DNA of 11,099 bases, from the NCBI GenBank assembly GCA_902773065.1, contig CACYDD010000186.1, positions 1-11,099 of the forward strand. Reading direction: 5' to 3'. Below, piece after piece: positions 1 through 7,283 of the stretch. The notes beneath the pieces were generated by a model. That model saw only the letters and a list, made by a program, of their open reading frames with translations. It searched no databases and was not told the DNA's origin. Position numbers and translations under genes: made by a program. The stretch's first letter is position 1. Every line of letters starts with the position of its first letter. This DNA comes from an uncultured Ruminococcus sp. GTDB taxonomy: Bacteria > Bacillota > Clostridia > Oscillospirales > Acutalibacteraceae.

Positions 1-876
1 CGAACCGAAACGCTCCATTACCTCATTATAGGTATAACGCGGGAAAGGAGTGGGAATACTGATAGCCAGTACCTCTTTGAACAGACGTTTGATATAGTTT
101 TCGCCGATCTCCAGAATATCCTCCAGATCCACAAAGGACATTTCAAGGTCGATCTGTGTGAATTCAGGCTGTCTGTCTGCACGAAGATCCTCATCACGGA
201 AACAGCGTGCGATCTGCATATATCTGTCAAAGCCTGCTACCATGCAAAGCTGCTTGTACATCTGCGGTGACTGCGGCAGTGCATAGAAAGAACCTTTGTG
301 AATTCTTGACGGAACAAGAAAATCTCTTGCACCCTCAGGCGTTGACTTGATCAGCATGGGTGTTTCAAGCTCAATAAAGCCGTTTTCGTCAAAGAAATCT
401 CTTGTCACCTTTGCTACCTTGTGGCGGAGTATCAGATTATTCTGCAACTGCGGTCTGCGCAGGTCAAGATATCTGTATTTCAGCCTTGTCAGCTCAGCCG
501 TTTTGCTGTCATCCACAATTTCAAACGGCGGTGTTTCGGATTCGCCTAAAATACGCAGCTCCGTTACTTCGATTTCAACATCACCTGTGGGGATGTCCTT
601 GTTTTTGCTGCTGCGCTCTCTTACTGTTCCGACAGCGGCAAGTACAAATTCCGCATGAACGGAAGTAGCCTTTTCAAATACCGCCTTGTCGGTATTTTCG
701 TCAAAGGCAAGCTGTACAATTCCTGTTCTGTCACGAAGGTCAATAAATGTCAGCAGTTGTCCGAGGTCACGGCGACGCTGCGCCCAGCCACAGACAGTAA
801 CCGTCTGTCCGATATGCTCACTGCGTAGCTCTCCACAGTAGATACTGCGTTTCAGTCCTGTTAAAAATTCTGCCAT
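1..876 (-). CDS. aspS: Aspartyl-tRNA synthetase, N-terminal part (cut by window edge)
   Basis: Cytoplasmic class II aminoacyl-tRNA synthetase that charges tRNA-Asp with aspartate. The frame is open from the ATG at 874-876 to the window edge, giving the first 292 residues of a protein that is normally about 590 long; the rest lies to the left. Residues 1-110 are the OB-fold anticodon-binding domain, starting MAEFLTGLKRS and including GWAQRRRDLG. The catalytic core follows, with YRYLDLRRP (about 135-142), motif 1 around 165-175, the PQSPQMYKQL segment (201-210) and motif 2 as FRDEDLRADRQPEFTQID (226-243). An AAGGAGT ribosome binding site at 884-890 overlaps the hisS stop codon, so aspS is the second gene of a hisS-aspS operon, the usual order in Firmicutes. 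No promoter is visible between the two genes. Confidence 0.97.
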   Translation of the reverse strand, partial: MAEFLTGLKRSIYCGELRSEHIGQTVTVCGWAQRRRDLGQLLTFIDLRDRTGIVQLAFDENTDKAVFEKATSVHAEFVLAAVGTVRERSSKNKDIPTGDVEIEVTELRILGESETPPFEIVDDSKTAELTRLKYRYLDLRRPQLQNNLILRHKVAKVTRDFFDENGFIELETPMLIKSTPEGARDFLVPSRIHKGSFYALPQSPQMYKQLCMVAGFDRYMQIARCFRDEDLRADRQPEFTQIDLEMSFVDLEDILEIGENYIKRLFKEVLAISIPTPFPRYTYNEVMERFGS

Positions 877-888
877 AATGATTACTCC

Positions 889-2202
889 TTAATTCAGTCC
901 CAGTTTTTCCATAAAGGTATCGTTTGCACCGTTGACATACAACGCAAAGAAAGCATCATAAAATCCGTCATCCAGCGGTACTTCACGCTTTGCACCCGTC
1001 ACCATGTTTTTAACGGTTGCCTTGTTGGCGGTCAGTTCATCGTCACCGATCACCATACTGAATTTCGCACCGATCTTATCCGCATATTTCATCTGTGCTT
1101 TGATTCCTCTGCCGACAATATCTCCTTCTGCGATCAGAGAAGCATTGCGAATTCCTTCCACAATACCAAATGCTTTCAGCTTTGCTTTTTCGCCGATTCC
1201 GACTACATAAAGGTCGCATACCGGCGGCTGTTCAATTTCAATGCCCTGACTTTCCAGCAGCAGCAGCAGACGTTCGATTCCCATGCCGAAACCGAGGGAA
1301 GGCGTATGCTGACCGCCCAGCTCTTCAATCAGACCGTCATAGCGGCCCCCGCCGCAGACTGTACCCTGTGCACCAATATCGTTGGATACAAATTCAAACA
1401 CTGTTCTTGTGTAATAATCCAGACCACGCACGATTGACGGGTTGACTGTGTATTTGATATCCACTGTATCAAGACAGCTTTTGACACCCTCAAAATGCTC
1501 TTTACATTCATCGCATATGTATTCAAGAACAGTCGGTGCTTTTTTTGCAATTTCAGAACATACAGGACTTTTGCAGTCGAGAATTCTCATCGGGTTGCGT
1601 TCCAGTCTGGAACGGCAGGTATCGCAAAGCTCGCTTTCGTGAGCGGAGAAATATTCTTTCAGTGCAGCATGGTATTTCGGACGACATTCGGAGCAGCCAA
1701 TCGAATTCAGTTCAAGGCTGAGATTCTGCACACCGAGTCTGTCAAAAATCGAGTTTGCCGCACAGATCACTTCTGCATCTGCATACGGAGACGGTGCGCC
1801 GTATACCTCCATGCCGAACTGGTGGAATTCCCTTTGTCTGCCCTTCTGTGGCTTTTCATAGCGGTAGCAGGAAGTCAGATAGTATGCTTTGATGGGATAG
1901 CCTTCATTGTATATGCCGTGTTCCAGCATTGCTCTTGCAGCACCTGCCGTACCTTCGGGACGGAGTGTCACGGATTCGCCGCCTTTTGTTGTAAAGGTGT
2001 ACATTTCCTTCTGAACGACATCCGTTGTATCACCCACCGAACGGTTAAAAAGCTCAGTATGCTCAAAAACAGGGGTGCGTATTTCCTTAAAGCCGTAGGA
2101 CTGCGCCTGACCGCGCATAATATCCTCTACAAACTGCCATTTATAGCTGTCACGGGGAAGAATATCCTCTGTACCCTTGATTCCGTTTGTAATCAGTTTC
2201 AT
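889..2202 (-). CDS. hisS: Histidyl-tRNA synthetase
   Basis: Class II synthetase that charges tRNA-His; 437 residues, normal length. It begins MKLITNGIKGTEDILP, the family start. Motif 1 lies near residues 36-60, motif 2 is RYEKPQKGRQREFHQFG (114-130), the histidine signature is RGLDYYTRTVFEF (259-271), and motif 3 is GFGMGIERLLLLLE (304-317), followed by the anticodon-binding domain. Paired cysteines (170/173, 193/196, 230/233, plus 210 and 215) mark the insertion domain as a probable metal-binding form common in Firmicutes. The ATG at 2202 was chosen because AAAGGAAG sits six bases upstream. A longer in-frame start at 2265 would begin inside the promoter -35 box and lacks a ribosome binding site. 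First gene of the operon with aspS. Confidence 0.97.
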   Translation of the reverse strand: MKLITNGIKGTEDILPRDSYKWQFVEDIMRGQAQSYGFKEIRTPVFEHTELFNRSVGDTTDVVQKEMYTFTTKGGESVTLRPEGTAGAARAMLEHGIYNEGYPIKAYYLTSCYRYEKPQKGRQREFHQFGMEVYGAPSPYADAEVICAANSIFDRLGVQNLSLELNSIGCSECRPKYHAALKEYFSAHESELCDTCRSRLERNPMRILDCKSPVCSEIAKKAPTVLEYICDECKEHFEGVKSCLDTVDIKYTVNPSIVRGLDYYTRTVFEFVSNDIGAQGTVCGGGRYDGLIEELGGQHTPSLGFGMGIERLLLLLESQGIEIEQPPVCDLYVVGIGEKAKLKAFGIVEGIRNASLIAEGDIVGRGIKAQMKYADKIGAKFSMVIGDDELTANKATVKNMVTGAKREVPLDDGFYDAFFALYVNGANDTFMEKLGLN

Positions 2203-2236
2203 TTTGATCTTCCTTTCGGATTTTTTCATAATTGTT

Positions 2237-2265
2237 ATTATACAATCATATCGGAAAATTTTCAA
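2237..2265 (-). promoter_or_regulatory. Sigma-A promoter of hisS-aspS
   Basis: TTGAAA (2260-2265), a 17-base spacer and TATAAT (2237-2242), read on the minus strand. Transcription would start near 2230, leaving a leader of only about 28 bases before hisS. That is too short for a T-box. Confidence 0.8.
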
Positions 2266-2363
2266 TAGCTTTGTTAAAATAACAGCATTTTTTCAACACT
2301 ACTGTATCATTATTTCACTTCTGATATTTCCATAAATTTTGCATTGTATTTGATCACGGCATC

Positions 2364-2388
2364 AAAAATGGGGCTGTCATACAGCCCC
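2364..2388 (-). terminator. Intrinsic terminator after the toxin-antitoxin operon
   Basis: On the minus strand GGGGCTG (2388-2382) pairs with CAGCCCC (2376-2370) across a five-base loop, then ATTTTTG follows. It lies six bases beyond the antitoxin stop and about 100 bases before the hisS promoter, so it insulates the two operons. Confidence 0.8.
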
Positions 2389-2394
2389 GAATTG

Positions 2395-2751
2395 TCATTC
2401 TGTTTGTAATTTCTGAATCAGTGAATGATCATGATCAATCAAAAACATCAATTTCTTTGCTGTTGGTGTAGGAGTTGTTCTACCGCTTTCCCATGCTTCG
2501 ACCGTTCTGCAAGATACACCAAGTACAGCAGCAAATGCTTTTTGTGTCATAGACAATGAATTTCTGACCTTCACCACATTCACATCGGGAAGCGAGCGTT
2601 TCCTTGTAATCGTTTCTACTTTTGCCGTTCCTTTTTCATAAGCAAGTGCTTCATCCAGTCCATCCATGACACTATCAAAAAAATTAACATTCTTAAAATT
2701 TTCCTCTATTTGTTCCATAGACAATGAAGATTCAAATTCAAGCTCTTTCAT
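2395..2751 (-). CDS. HTH antitoxin / repressor of a RelE-HigB-type pair
   Basis: Predicted DNA-binding antitoxin of 118 residues. The N-terminal 55 residues are acidic and look like a flexible toxin-binding segment (MEQIEENFKNVNFFDSVMDG). Residues 57-104 are an XRE/Cro-type helix-turn-helix, with MTQKAFAAVLGVSCRTVEAWESG (68-90) as the recognition core. Of two adjacent ATGs (2754, 2751), the second is chosen because AGGGAG (2759-2764) is seven bases away. The first would be only four bases away, and a longer frame from 2778 lies inside the toxin gene. The gene starts directly after the toxin stop and its ribosome binding site is within the toxin coding end, so translation is probably coupled. 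It likely binds the two palindromes upstream of the operon. HigA-like by gene order (toxin first); the exact subfamily is not certain. Confidence 0.88.
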   Translation of the reverse strand: MKELEFESSLSMEQIEENFKNVNFFDSVMDGLDEALAYEKGTAKVETITRKRSLPDVNVVKVRNSLSMTQKAFAAVLGVSCRTVEAWESGRTTPTPTAKKLMFLIDHDHSLIQKLQTE

Positions 2752-2755
2752 CATA

Positions 2756-3085
2756 TCACTCCCTTTTGAGCATTTCAATCATTGTTTTAATCGCTTTTTT
2801 CTGTTCGCTTGTCAAATTTTGCTGTACATTTTTCGGATAAGCAAACAGTAAATATAACTTTTCTTTTTCATAAACATCAAGATATATTATCCTTGCACCA
2901 CCTCGTTTTCCTTGTCCGTACAGCTGAAAACGCATTTTTCTTGCTCCGCCTGTACCTTGAATAACATCGCCGATTTGAGCATTTTCCAATAATTGATTTT
3001 CAAGCTCTTTTAAATTATCATCGTGCAATCCCATAGCTGCCCACGATTTACGGAACGGCTGAGTATAAATAAATTCTCTTGTCAT
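2756..3085 (-). CDS. RelE/HigB-family toxin (mRNA interferase-like)
   Basis: Small basic toxin of 109 residues. It matches the RelE/ParE superfamily branch with the pattern IGDVIQGTGGARKMRF (38-53), then GKRGGARIIY (59-68) and a C-terminal AYPKN..NLTSEQKKAIK segment. In this family the basic residues (here R49, K50, R52, K60, R61, R65) bind RNA and the proteins typically cut mRNA on the ribosome; that activity is inferred from the family. The ATG at 3083-3085 has only a weak ribosome binding site (GAAGTGAAG). The gene precedes its antitoxin, the order seen in higBA loci. Its expression is probably held down by the antitoxin bound at the flanking palindromes. Confidence 0.88.
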   Translation of the reverse strand: MTREFIYTQPFRKSWAAMGLHDDNLKELENQLLENAQIGDVIQGTGGARKMRFQLYGQGKRGGARIIYLDVYEKEKLYLLFAYPKNVQQNLTSEQKKAIKTMIEMLKRE

Positions 3086-3104
3086 AGCTTCACTTCATTT
3101 TATT

Positions 3105-3125
3105 AAATACGATAATATCGTATTT
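3105..3125. promoter_or_regulatory. Operator palindrome 1 (downstream of the -10 box)
   Basis: A 21-base perfect inverted repeat with arms AAATACGATA and TATCGTATTT around a single central base at 3115. It covers the first transcribed bases of the toxin operon. It shares its inner core with the palindrome in the promoter spacer. Probable binding site of the HTH antitoxin. Confidence 0.75.
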
Positions 3126-3134
3126 GATACTTAT

Positions 3135-3163
3135 ATTATATACGATATTATCGTACTTGTCAA
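3135..3163 (-). promoter_or_regulatory. Perfect consensus promoter of the toxin-antitoxin operon
   Basis: TTGACA (3158-3163), 17 bases, TATAAT (3135-3140) on the minus strand, with predicted start near 3128. Both hexamers match sigma-A consensus exactly, as expected for a promoter normally shut by a tight repressor. Confidence 0.88.
3141..3155. promoter_or_regulatory. Operator palindrome 2 (inside the promoter spacer)
   Basis: TACGATATTATCGTA, a 15-base inverted repeat centred at 3148, between the -35 and -10 boxes. Its centre is 33 bases, about three helical turns, from operator 1, so two repressor dimers would lie on the same face of the DNA. Confidence 0.75.
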
Positions 3164-3204
3164 TAGATAACAAAGCTCAACCGTGCACTTAGTGTAAAAT
3201 AATA

Positions 3205-3294
3205 ATTGGCATATTGCTTGAGTGCGGCAATAAATGACGGTTTACAATAAACTTGAGCGCGAAATTGGGTGTGCAGGCACTGCGCCGCCGGGAA
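3205..3294 (+). repeat. Dispersed intergenic element, copy 1 (toward yihY)
   Basis: Degenerate element sharing blocks with three other gaps in this window: TTGGCATAT (3206-3214), GCGG (3224-3227), AACTTGAGCGCGAAATTGG (3250-3268) and GCCGCCGG (3284-3291). GCGG to GAGCG is 31 bases, identical to copy 4. It lies in the divergent gap between the toxin operon and yihY, oriented with yihY. Function unknown. Confidence 0.6.
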
Positions 3295-3305
3295 ATCATT
3301 TATGC

Positions 3306-3334
3306 TTGCATATAATTAAATTTTATTGTATAAT
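3306..3334 (+). promoter_or_regulatory. Probable promoter of yihY
   Basis: TTGCAT (3306-3311), a 17-base spacer and TATAAT (3329-3334). The -10 box is perfect and the -35 moderate. It predicts a leader of about 107 bases that contains the ATTATGC-type repeat. Confidence 0.55.
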
Positions 3335-3393
3335 TTTTACAAATAAGAATATCGTGTCAAAAAGCTGAATTCAATGTAAAAACTTCCCCATGC

Positions 3394-3429
3394 CATTCAT
3401 TATGCATTATGCATTATGAATTATGCATT
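3394..3429. repeat. Tandem ATTATGC/ATTATGA motifs
   Basis: A 36-base run built of CATTATG-like heptads with internal ATGCAT palindromes, ending just before the yihY ribosome binding site. A similar short palindromic array, built on CAATGTA/CATTGCA, lies beside copy 4 of the dispersed element at 8688-8720. Confidence 0.7.
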
Positions 3430-3447
3430 AAAAAAGGTGGTGTGTGA

Positions 3448-4347
3448 ATGATTGAAAAAATCAAAAAGCTGAAAAAAAGGGTTGATCCGCTGCTGGAAAA
3501 AATTGAACATGACAATATCTTTGCGATTGCGGGGCAGAGTGCGTTTTTTATGATCCTGACGGTATTTCCGCTTGCCATGTTCGGCGTTTCGGTTTTGCAG
3601 AATTTACACATACCTGTTGAAACATTCGAGAATATCCTCGGGCAGGTTCTCAACGAAACGGCATCGGGATATGTTTCCGAATTTCTGAGTAATGTCTATA
3701 AGGATGCTTCGGGAATTTCGCTTATCACATTTCTGGCAACCTTATGGTCGGCGGCACAGGGTATGCACGTGATCACTAACGGACTGAACCGTGTGCATAA
3801 CACTTACGAAAACAGAAACTGGTTTCTGCTGCGTCTGAAAGCCATCATGCTGACGGTCGTGTTTTTTGCGATTCTTCTCGGCTCTATGCTGGTCATTGTC
3901 CTCGGCTCAACCATCAGCGAACTGCTTGTGCCGTATATCAAGCTTGTGCCGGATATTGTAAAACTGATTTTCCGTTTCAGATATTTTATTCTCTATATCT
4001 ATCTGATCTACCTGTTTGCACTTTTGTATAAAAATGTGCCGAACCTTGAAAAAGAGGTAAGGCGTGAATATGGTATCCGTAATCAGCTTCCGGGGGCGAT
4101 CATCTGTGCAACGGCATGGTTTGTGCTTTCTCTCGGAATATCGGTCTATGTTGACGACTGGGGCGGATTTTCTGTTTACGGCAGCCTTACAAGAATGGCA
4201 GTAATCATGGTGTGGCTGTATTTTTGTCTGATTTCCCTCATGCTTGGTGCAGAGGTCAATATTGTCTATCATGAACAAATCAAGAATTTCAGATTCAGAA
4301 AGCACAAAGCTAAAATTCAGAAAATCGAACAAAACGAACCATCATAA
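3448..4347 (+). CDS. YihY/BrkB-family integral membrane protein
   Basis: Polytopic inner-membrane protein of 299 residues in the YihY (BrkB, once misnamed ribonuclease BN) family; biochemical role unsettled. About six membrane segments can be read at roughly 28-52, 89-110, 131-154, 178-196, 214-234 and 247-272. Family marks are AIAGQSAFFMILTVFPL (26-42), LWSAAQGMHVITNGLNRVHN (99-118), GIRNQLPGA (209-217) and the C-terminal YGSLTRMAVIMVWLY..LISLMLGAEVN (244-271). Both ends are basic and probably cytoplasmic. The ATG is preceded by AGGTGG seven bases away. It is a single-gene unit, divergent from the toxin operon and convergent with aroB. Confidence 0.93.
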   Translation: MIEKIKKLKKRVDPLLEKIEHDNIFAIAGQSAFFMILTVFPLAMFGVSVLQNLHIPVETFENILGQVLNETASGYVSEFLSNVYKDASGISLITFLATLWSAAQGMHVITNGLNRVHNTYENRNWFLLRLKAIMLTVVFFAILLGSMLVIVLGSTISELLVPYIKLVPDIVKLIFRFRYFILYIYLIYLFALLYKNVPNLEKEVRREYGIRNQLPGAIICATAWFVLSLGISVYVDDWGGFSVYGSLTRMAVIMVWLYFCLISLMLGAEVNIVYHEQIKNFRFRKHKAKIQKIEQNEPS

Positions 4348-4349
4348 CA

Positions 4350-4394
4350 ACAACCGATATGCACTCCAAGTATGCATATCGGTTGTGTTTTTTT
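4350..4394 (+). terminator. Strong intrinsic terminator of yihY
   Basis: A 14-bp perfect stem (4350-4363 with 4373-4386), nine-base loop, then G and seven Ts. It starts three bases after the yihY stop, and its T run ends two bases before the aroB stop codon at 4396-4398. On the minus strand no T run follows, so it serves yihY mainly, though the hairpin could also protect the aroB transcript end. Confidence 0.92.
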
Positions 4395-4395
4395 G

Positions 4396-5448
4396 TTAAT
4401 CTATCCCGAAAAATCCGGGAATGCTATCATTTTCAATTTTGTTGATAAAACATTCTCCTATGTCACGGATGAAAATAAAGTTCAGGCTTTTGCCGCTGCT
4501 CTTTTTATCGCCCTTTGTCGCTTTAACAATATCCTCAAGAGAAAAATTCGTTTCGGTGGGCATATGGTATTTTTTGAGAAGATCATATATTCTTTCGGAT
4601 GTACCCTTTGCAGTAATATTTTTTCCTTCGGTAATCTTTGTCAGCGTAAACGCACCCACCGCAACCGCTTCTCCGTGAGTGATACCCGAATAATCATGCA
4701 GCTTTTCAAGTGCATGACCAAAGGTGTGTCCGAAATTGAGGATGGCTCTCTCTCCTGTGTCACGCTCGTCATTTTCAACAACATCCCGCTTGATGGAAAC
4801 ACATTCAAAAATAATATCATCAATAATGTCTTTGGCATTTTCTCTTTCCAATCTTTCAAAAAGCGGCTTACTGCGGATACAGCCGTATTTAATGACCTCG
4901 CCCATGCCGTCATTAAAGAATTTCTGAGGAAGGGTATCAAGTGTATCGGGGTCGATCAGAACGACATTTGGCTGCCAGAATGCACCGACAAGATTTTTAC
5001 CTGTAGGAAGATCTACGCCTGTTTTGCCGCCGACTGAAGAATCCACCTGTGACAAAAGGCTTGTCGGTATCTGCACGAAATCAATTCCCCTCAGATAGCT
5101 TGCGGCGGCAAAGCCAGCCATATCTCCCGTGACACCGCCGCCGAGAGCAACAACGATATCTGTTCTTGTGATATTATGCTCAAAAAAGTGTTCATACATT
5201 TTTTCAATCGTGGCAAGGCGTTTTCTTTCTTCGCCAGCTTCAAATACAAATACCGAGGTTTCAAATCCGTTTTCTTTCAGCGAATCCTCCACCGTATTTG
5301 CATAGATCGGTGCAACATTGCTGTCGCTGACGATCACGGCACGGACTGCCTTTGAAACTTCACGCACATATTTTCCTGCATTTTTAATAATGCCGTGTTC
5401 AATATAAATGTTGTAAGGTCTTCCTGTTCTGACTTCGATCGTTTTCAT
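4396..5448 (-). CDS. aroB: 3-dehydroquinate synthase
   Basis: Second step of the shikimate pathway: converts DAHP to 3-dehydroquinate using NAD and a divalent metal, in the cytoplasm. 350 residues, normal length for a single-function enzyme. Visible marks are the nucleotide-binding GGGVTGDMAGF (103-113), QIPTSLLSQVDSSVGGKTGVD (126-146), KNLVGAFWQP (151-160), E184 in GMGEVIKYG, NFGHTFGHALE (238-248) and HGEAVAVG (258-265). By family comparison E184, H241 and H258 are the metal ligands. The ATG overlaps the tyrA stop as ATGA, and AAGGAGG lies in the tyrA tail ten bases upstream, so translation is coupled to tyrA. Joins tyrA in aromatic amino-acid synthesis. Confidence 0.97.
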   Translation of the reverse strand: MKTIEVRTGRPYNIYIEHGIIKNAGKYVREVSKAVRAVIVSDSNVAPIYANTVEDSLKENGFETSVFVFEAGEERKRLATIEKMYEHFFEHNITRTDIVVALGGGVTGDMAGFAAASYLRGIDFVQIPTSLLSQVDSSVGGKTGVDLPTGKNLVGAFWQPNVVLIDPDTLDTLPQKFFNDGMGEVIKYGCIRSKPLFERLERENAKDIIDDIIFECVSIKRDVVENDERDTGERAILNFGHTFGHALEKLHDYSGITHGEAVAVGAFTLTKITEGKNITAKGTSERIYDLLKKYHMPTETNFSLEDIVKATKGDKKSSGKSLNFIFIRDIGECFINKIENDSIPGFFGID

Positions 5449-6275
5449 TCTCCGAGTTCCTCCTTAACTTTTCTGCTTTGCGCAAGAAGGCTTTCAAGCT
5501 CTTCTCTGTTTCCGTTTTGCAGTGCATTTTTGATCTCATTCAGATTATCGATCAGAATGTCTATTTCCTCCATAAGAGGCTGTTTATTTTCCATAAACAA
5601 TTCCGTCCAGAGTTTTTCGTTGATATGTGCCACCCTTGACACATCCCTGTAACTGCCTGCGGAAAAACCCTTGTGCTTCTTGCAGACAGGGCTTAACACA
5701 TAGGAGCAGGCAATCACATGAGGAAGCTGCGAGGTAAAAGCGATCATTCTGTCATGCTCTTCGGGAGTGGAATAAACGATCTGTCCGAAACCTATTTTTT
5801 CTGCCAGCTTTGCGACTTTATCCACAGCTTCAAAACTTGCACCGCACGGAATAATAATACAGCTTGCACCGCAGAAAAGATCGGCATCCGATGCCGCAAA
5901 GCCGTTTTTCTCCTTGCCTGCCATAGGGTGACAGCCGACAAAGGTAAACCCGTATTGCTCCGCAAGCTCCGTCATACGTGGGCATATTTCGGATTTGATT
6001 CCCGAAGTATCTATTACAATACAGCTTTTGGGGATAAGGTGTGCATTTTTTTCAACAAATTCCACAGCCGCCTGCGGAAATGTACCCAGTATCAGCAGAT
6101 CCGCTTTTTTCAGCGAATCTGGCGTACCAATTTCATTGATCGCACCGCATTCAAGTGCATCATTCAGCGGTTTCGGGCTGCGGTTCAGGCCCGTAACATA
6201 ATGGTCGGTATATTTTTTGAGTGCCTTTGCAAAAGAGCCGCCAATAATACCAAGACCGGAAATAACAATATTCAT
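5445..6275 (-). CDS. tyrA: Prephenate dehydrogenase
   Basis: Oxidatively decarboxylates prephenate to 4-hydroxyphenylpyruvate, the tyrosine branch of aromatic synthesis. 276 residues: a Rossmann domain with GLGIIGGS (7-14), the IDTSGIKSEI segment (88-97), and GCHPMAGKEKNGF (114-126) holding the presumed catalytic His116. A helical dimer domain follows with EEHDRMIAFTSQLPHVIA (172-189) and GFSAGSYRDVSRVA (203-216). No C-terminal ACT domain is present, so tyrosine feedback through such a domain is not expected. The ATG at 6275 has no close ribosome binding site. AGGAGG lies 32 bases upstream, and a seven-codon reading frame or a small hairpin fills the gap. First gene of a two-gene operon with aroB. 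Confidence 0.95.
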   Translation of the reverse strand: MNIVISGLGIIGGSFAKALKKYTDHYVTGLNRSPKPLNDALECGAINEIGTPDSLKKADLLILGTFPQAAVEFVEKNAHLIPKSCIVIDTSGIKSEICPRMTELAEQYGFTFVGCHPMAGKEKNGFAASDADLFCGASCIIIPCGASFEAVDKVAKLAEKIGFGQIVYSTPEEHDRMIAFTSQLPHVIACSYVLSPVCKKHKGFSAGSYRDVSRVAHINEKLWTELFMENKQPLMEEIDILIDNLNEIKNALQNGNREELESLLAQSRKVKEELGE

Positions 6276-6295
6276 AAGATCACTGCACAGATCAT
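6272..6295 (-). CDS. Possible seven-residue upstream reading frame coupled to tyrA
   Basis: ATG at 6293-6295 encodes MICAVIL and stops at 6272-6274, where the stop TGA overlaps the tyrA ATG as ATGA. The strong AGGAGG (6308-6313) is 12 bases upstream of this ATG, rather long, but much closer than to tyrA. An alternative reading is that CACAGA/TCTGTG, a six-bp hairpin in the same stretch, folds out and brings the ribosome binding site near the tyrA start. Either view is inference. Confidence 0.35.
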   Translation of the reverse strand: MICAVIL

Positions 6296-6324
6296 TGTCT
6301 GTGACTTCCTCCTTTTAACAATTA

Positions 6325-6416
6325 TCCCGGCGAGCCGCCGGGGTCAATTTGCTACCCTTCGGTCGCTCTGAAAACTAAAGATTAATTTATCACCGCGTTT
6401 CGACTTGATATGCCAA
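6325..6416 (-). repeat. Dispersed intergenic element, copy 2 (toward tyrA)
   Basis: Read on the minus strand: TTGGCATAT (6416-6408), GCGG (6396-6393), GAGCG (6368-6364), then AGCAAATTGACC and CCCGGCGGCTCGCCGGG, a six-bp GC hairpin. GCGG to GAGCG spacing is 28 bases. It fills most of the gap between the glycosylase stop and tyrA and shares its TTGGCATAT block with copy 1. Confidence 0.6.
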
Positions 6417-6437
6417 CTATAATTTCACATCAATAAA

Positions 6438-7265
6438 TTACGTACTATTGCTGTTTCTCATGTAATGAAAAATATACTGTTGTGCAATGCCTGCTGTTTT
6501 GCCGAGTACTTCGGGCGTTACTCCCGAAAAATCCGCAGCAAGTGCCTTTTTCATCCATACGTCGATCGGAAAGGCTTCCATTCTGTGCAGACCGTACAGC
6601 AATGTACATTCTGCAACCTTTACACCGACACCTGTAATTGTCATCAGCTCTTTCCGACATTCGCCGATCGGTGCTTCATACATTTTTACAAGGTTGACTT
6701 CTCCGCTGCTTACTTTCTTTGCAGCATCAATGATATACCTTGCCCTGAAACCTGCCCGAAGTACCGACAAATCTTCCGGCTGCAAATCAGATAATGCTTC
6801 CGCTGACGGAAAGCTGTATTCACCGCCGATGTTTTCACCGAAATTTTCACAAAGCCGTTTCACGATACCACGAATTCTCGGAATATTGTTGTTCTGGGAA
6901 ATAATAAAGGAGCACAGAGCTTCCCATGGTTCCTGGGAAAGAATTCTGATTCCATCTGTACTTTCCACTGCACAGGAAACCTGCGGACACAGCTGTTTGA
7001 TTTCCTCTCTGATCGCATGATAATCACAGTCTGTGTCAAAATATTTCCGCCAGATATTTTCAAAATCCTTCTCATCACTGCCCTCTATAATGACATTATC
7101 ACTGTCTTTATAGACTCTTGCTTTCTTTCCTCTGACGATACCCGAATAAGAACCATCCTCATTTTCGCTCCAGCGAAAGCACTGACCGCATTCAAAAGTA
7201 TTTTTCAGATCAAATCCGTCCGAAAGCGTGAATTCCGCTCCTCTTTCCGTAATTTTATATTTCAT
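6438..7265 (-). CDS. OGG1-type 8-oxoguanine DNA glycosylase/AP lyase
   Basis: Base-excision repair enzyme predicted to remove 8-oxoguanine and nick the DNA. 275 residues from the ATG. The N-terminal OGG domain has the FECGQCFRW signature (near 24-32). The HhH-GPD fold contains SFIISQNNNIPRI (near 119-131), like the OGG1 SNNNIARI loop. The helix-hairpin-helix ITGVGVKVAECTLLYG carries the presumed Schiff-base lysine (K216), and PIDVWM carries the catalytic aspartate (D235). A GTG directly before the ATG (to 7268) is an equally possible start, with AAAGG eight bases upstream. Stands alone between tyrA and the small toxin locus. Bacterial OGG1 forms are less common than MutM, and no mutM is visible here. 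Confidence 0.92.
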   Translation of the reverse strand: MKYKITERGAEFTLSDGFDLKNTFECGQCFRWSENEDGSYSGIVRGKKARVYKDSDNVIIEGSDEKDFENIWRKYFDTDCDYHAIREEIKQLCPQVSCAVESTDGIRILSQEPWEALCSFIISQNNNIPRIRGIVKRLCENFGENIGGEYSFPSAEALSDLQPEDLSVLRAGFRARYIIDAAKKVSSGEVNLVKMYEAPIGECRKELMTITGVGVKVAECTLLYGLHRMEAFPIDVWMKKALAADFSGVTPEVLGKTAGIAQQYIFHYMRNSNST

Positions 7266-7283
7266 CACTTTCTCAGCCTTTAC

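Noticed and set aside
1495..2268. Long plus-strand open frame of 257 codons opposite hisS
   Set aside because: Lies entirely antisense to a clear histidyl-tRNA synthetase, with no family-like sequence; it mirrors hisS codon structure.
3394..3429. CRISPR-like array
   Set aside because: Units are about seven bases with no spacers; a simple short repeat.
3181..3447. Hidden gene or tRNA in the yihY upstream gap
   Set aside because: No cloverleaf and no frame with a ribosome binding site; the gap holds repeat copy 1, a promoter and the AT motif array.
4372..5037. Plus-strand open frame of 221 codons opposite aroB
   Set aside because: Begins inside the yihY terminator and runs antisense to aroB; composition is that of a shadow frame.
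6316..6346. TTGACC near GATAAT upstream of tyrA as a promoter
   Set aside because: The spacer is only 15 bases and made of the GC hairpin of the dispersed element; the TTGACC aligns with TTGG in other copies.
5718..6371. Plus-strand open frame of 217 codons opposite tyrA
   Set aside because: Antisense to a well-supported prephenate dehydrogenase and rich in unlikely residues.
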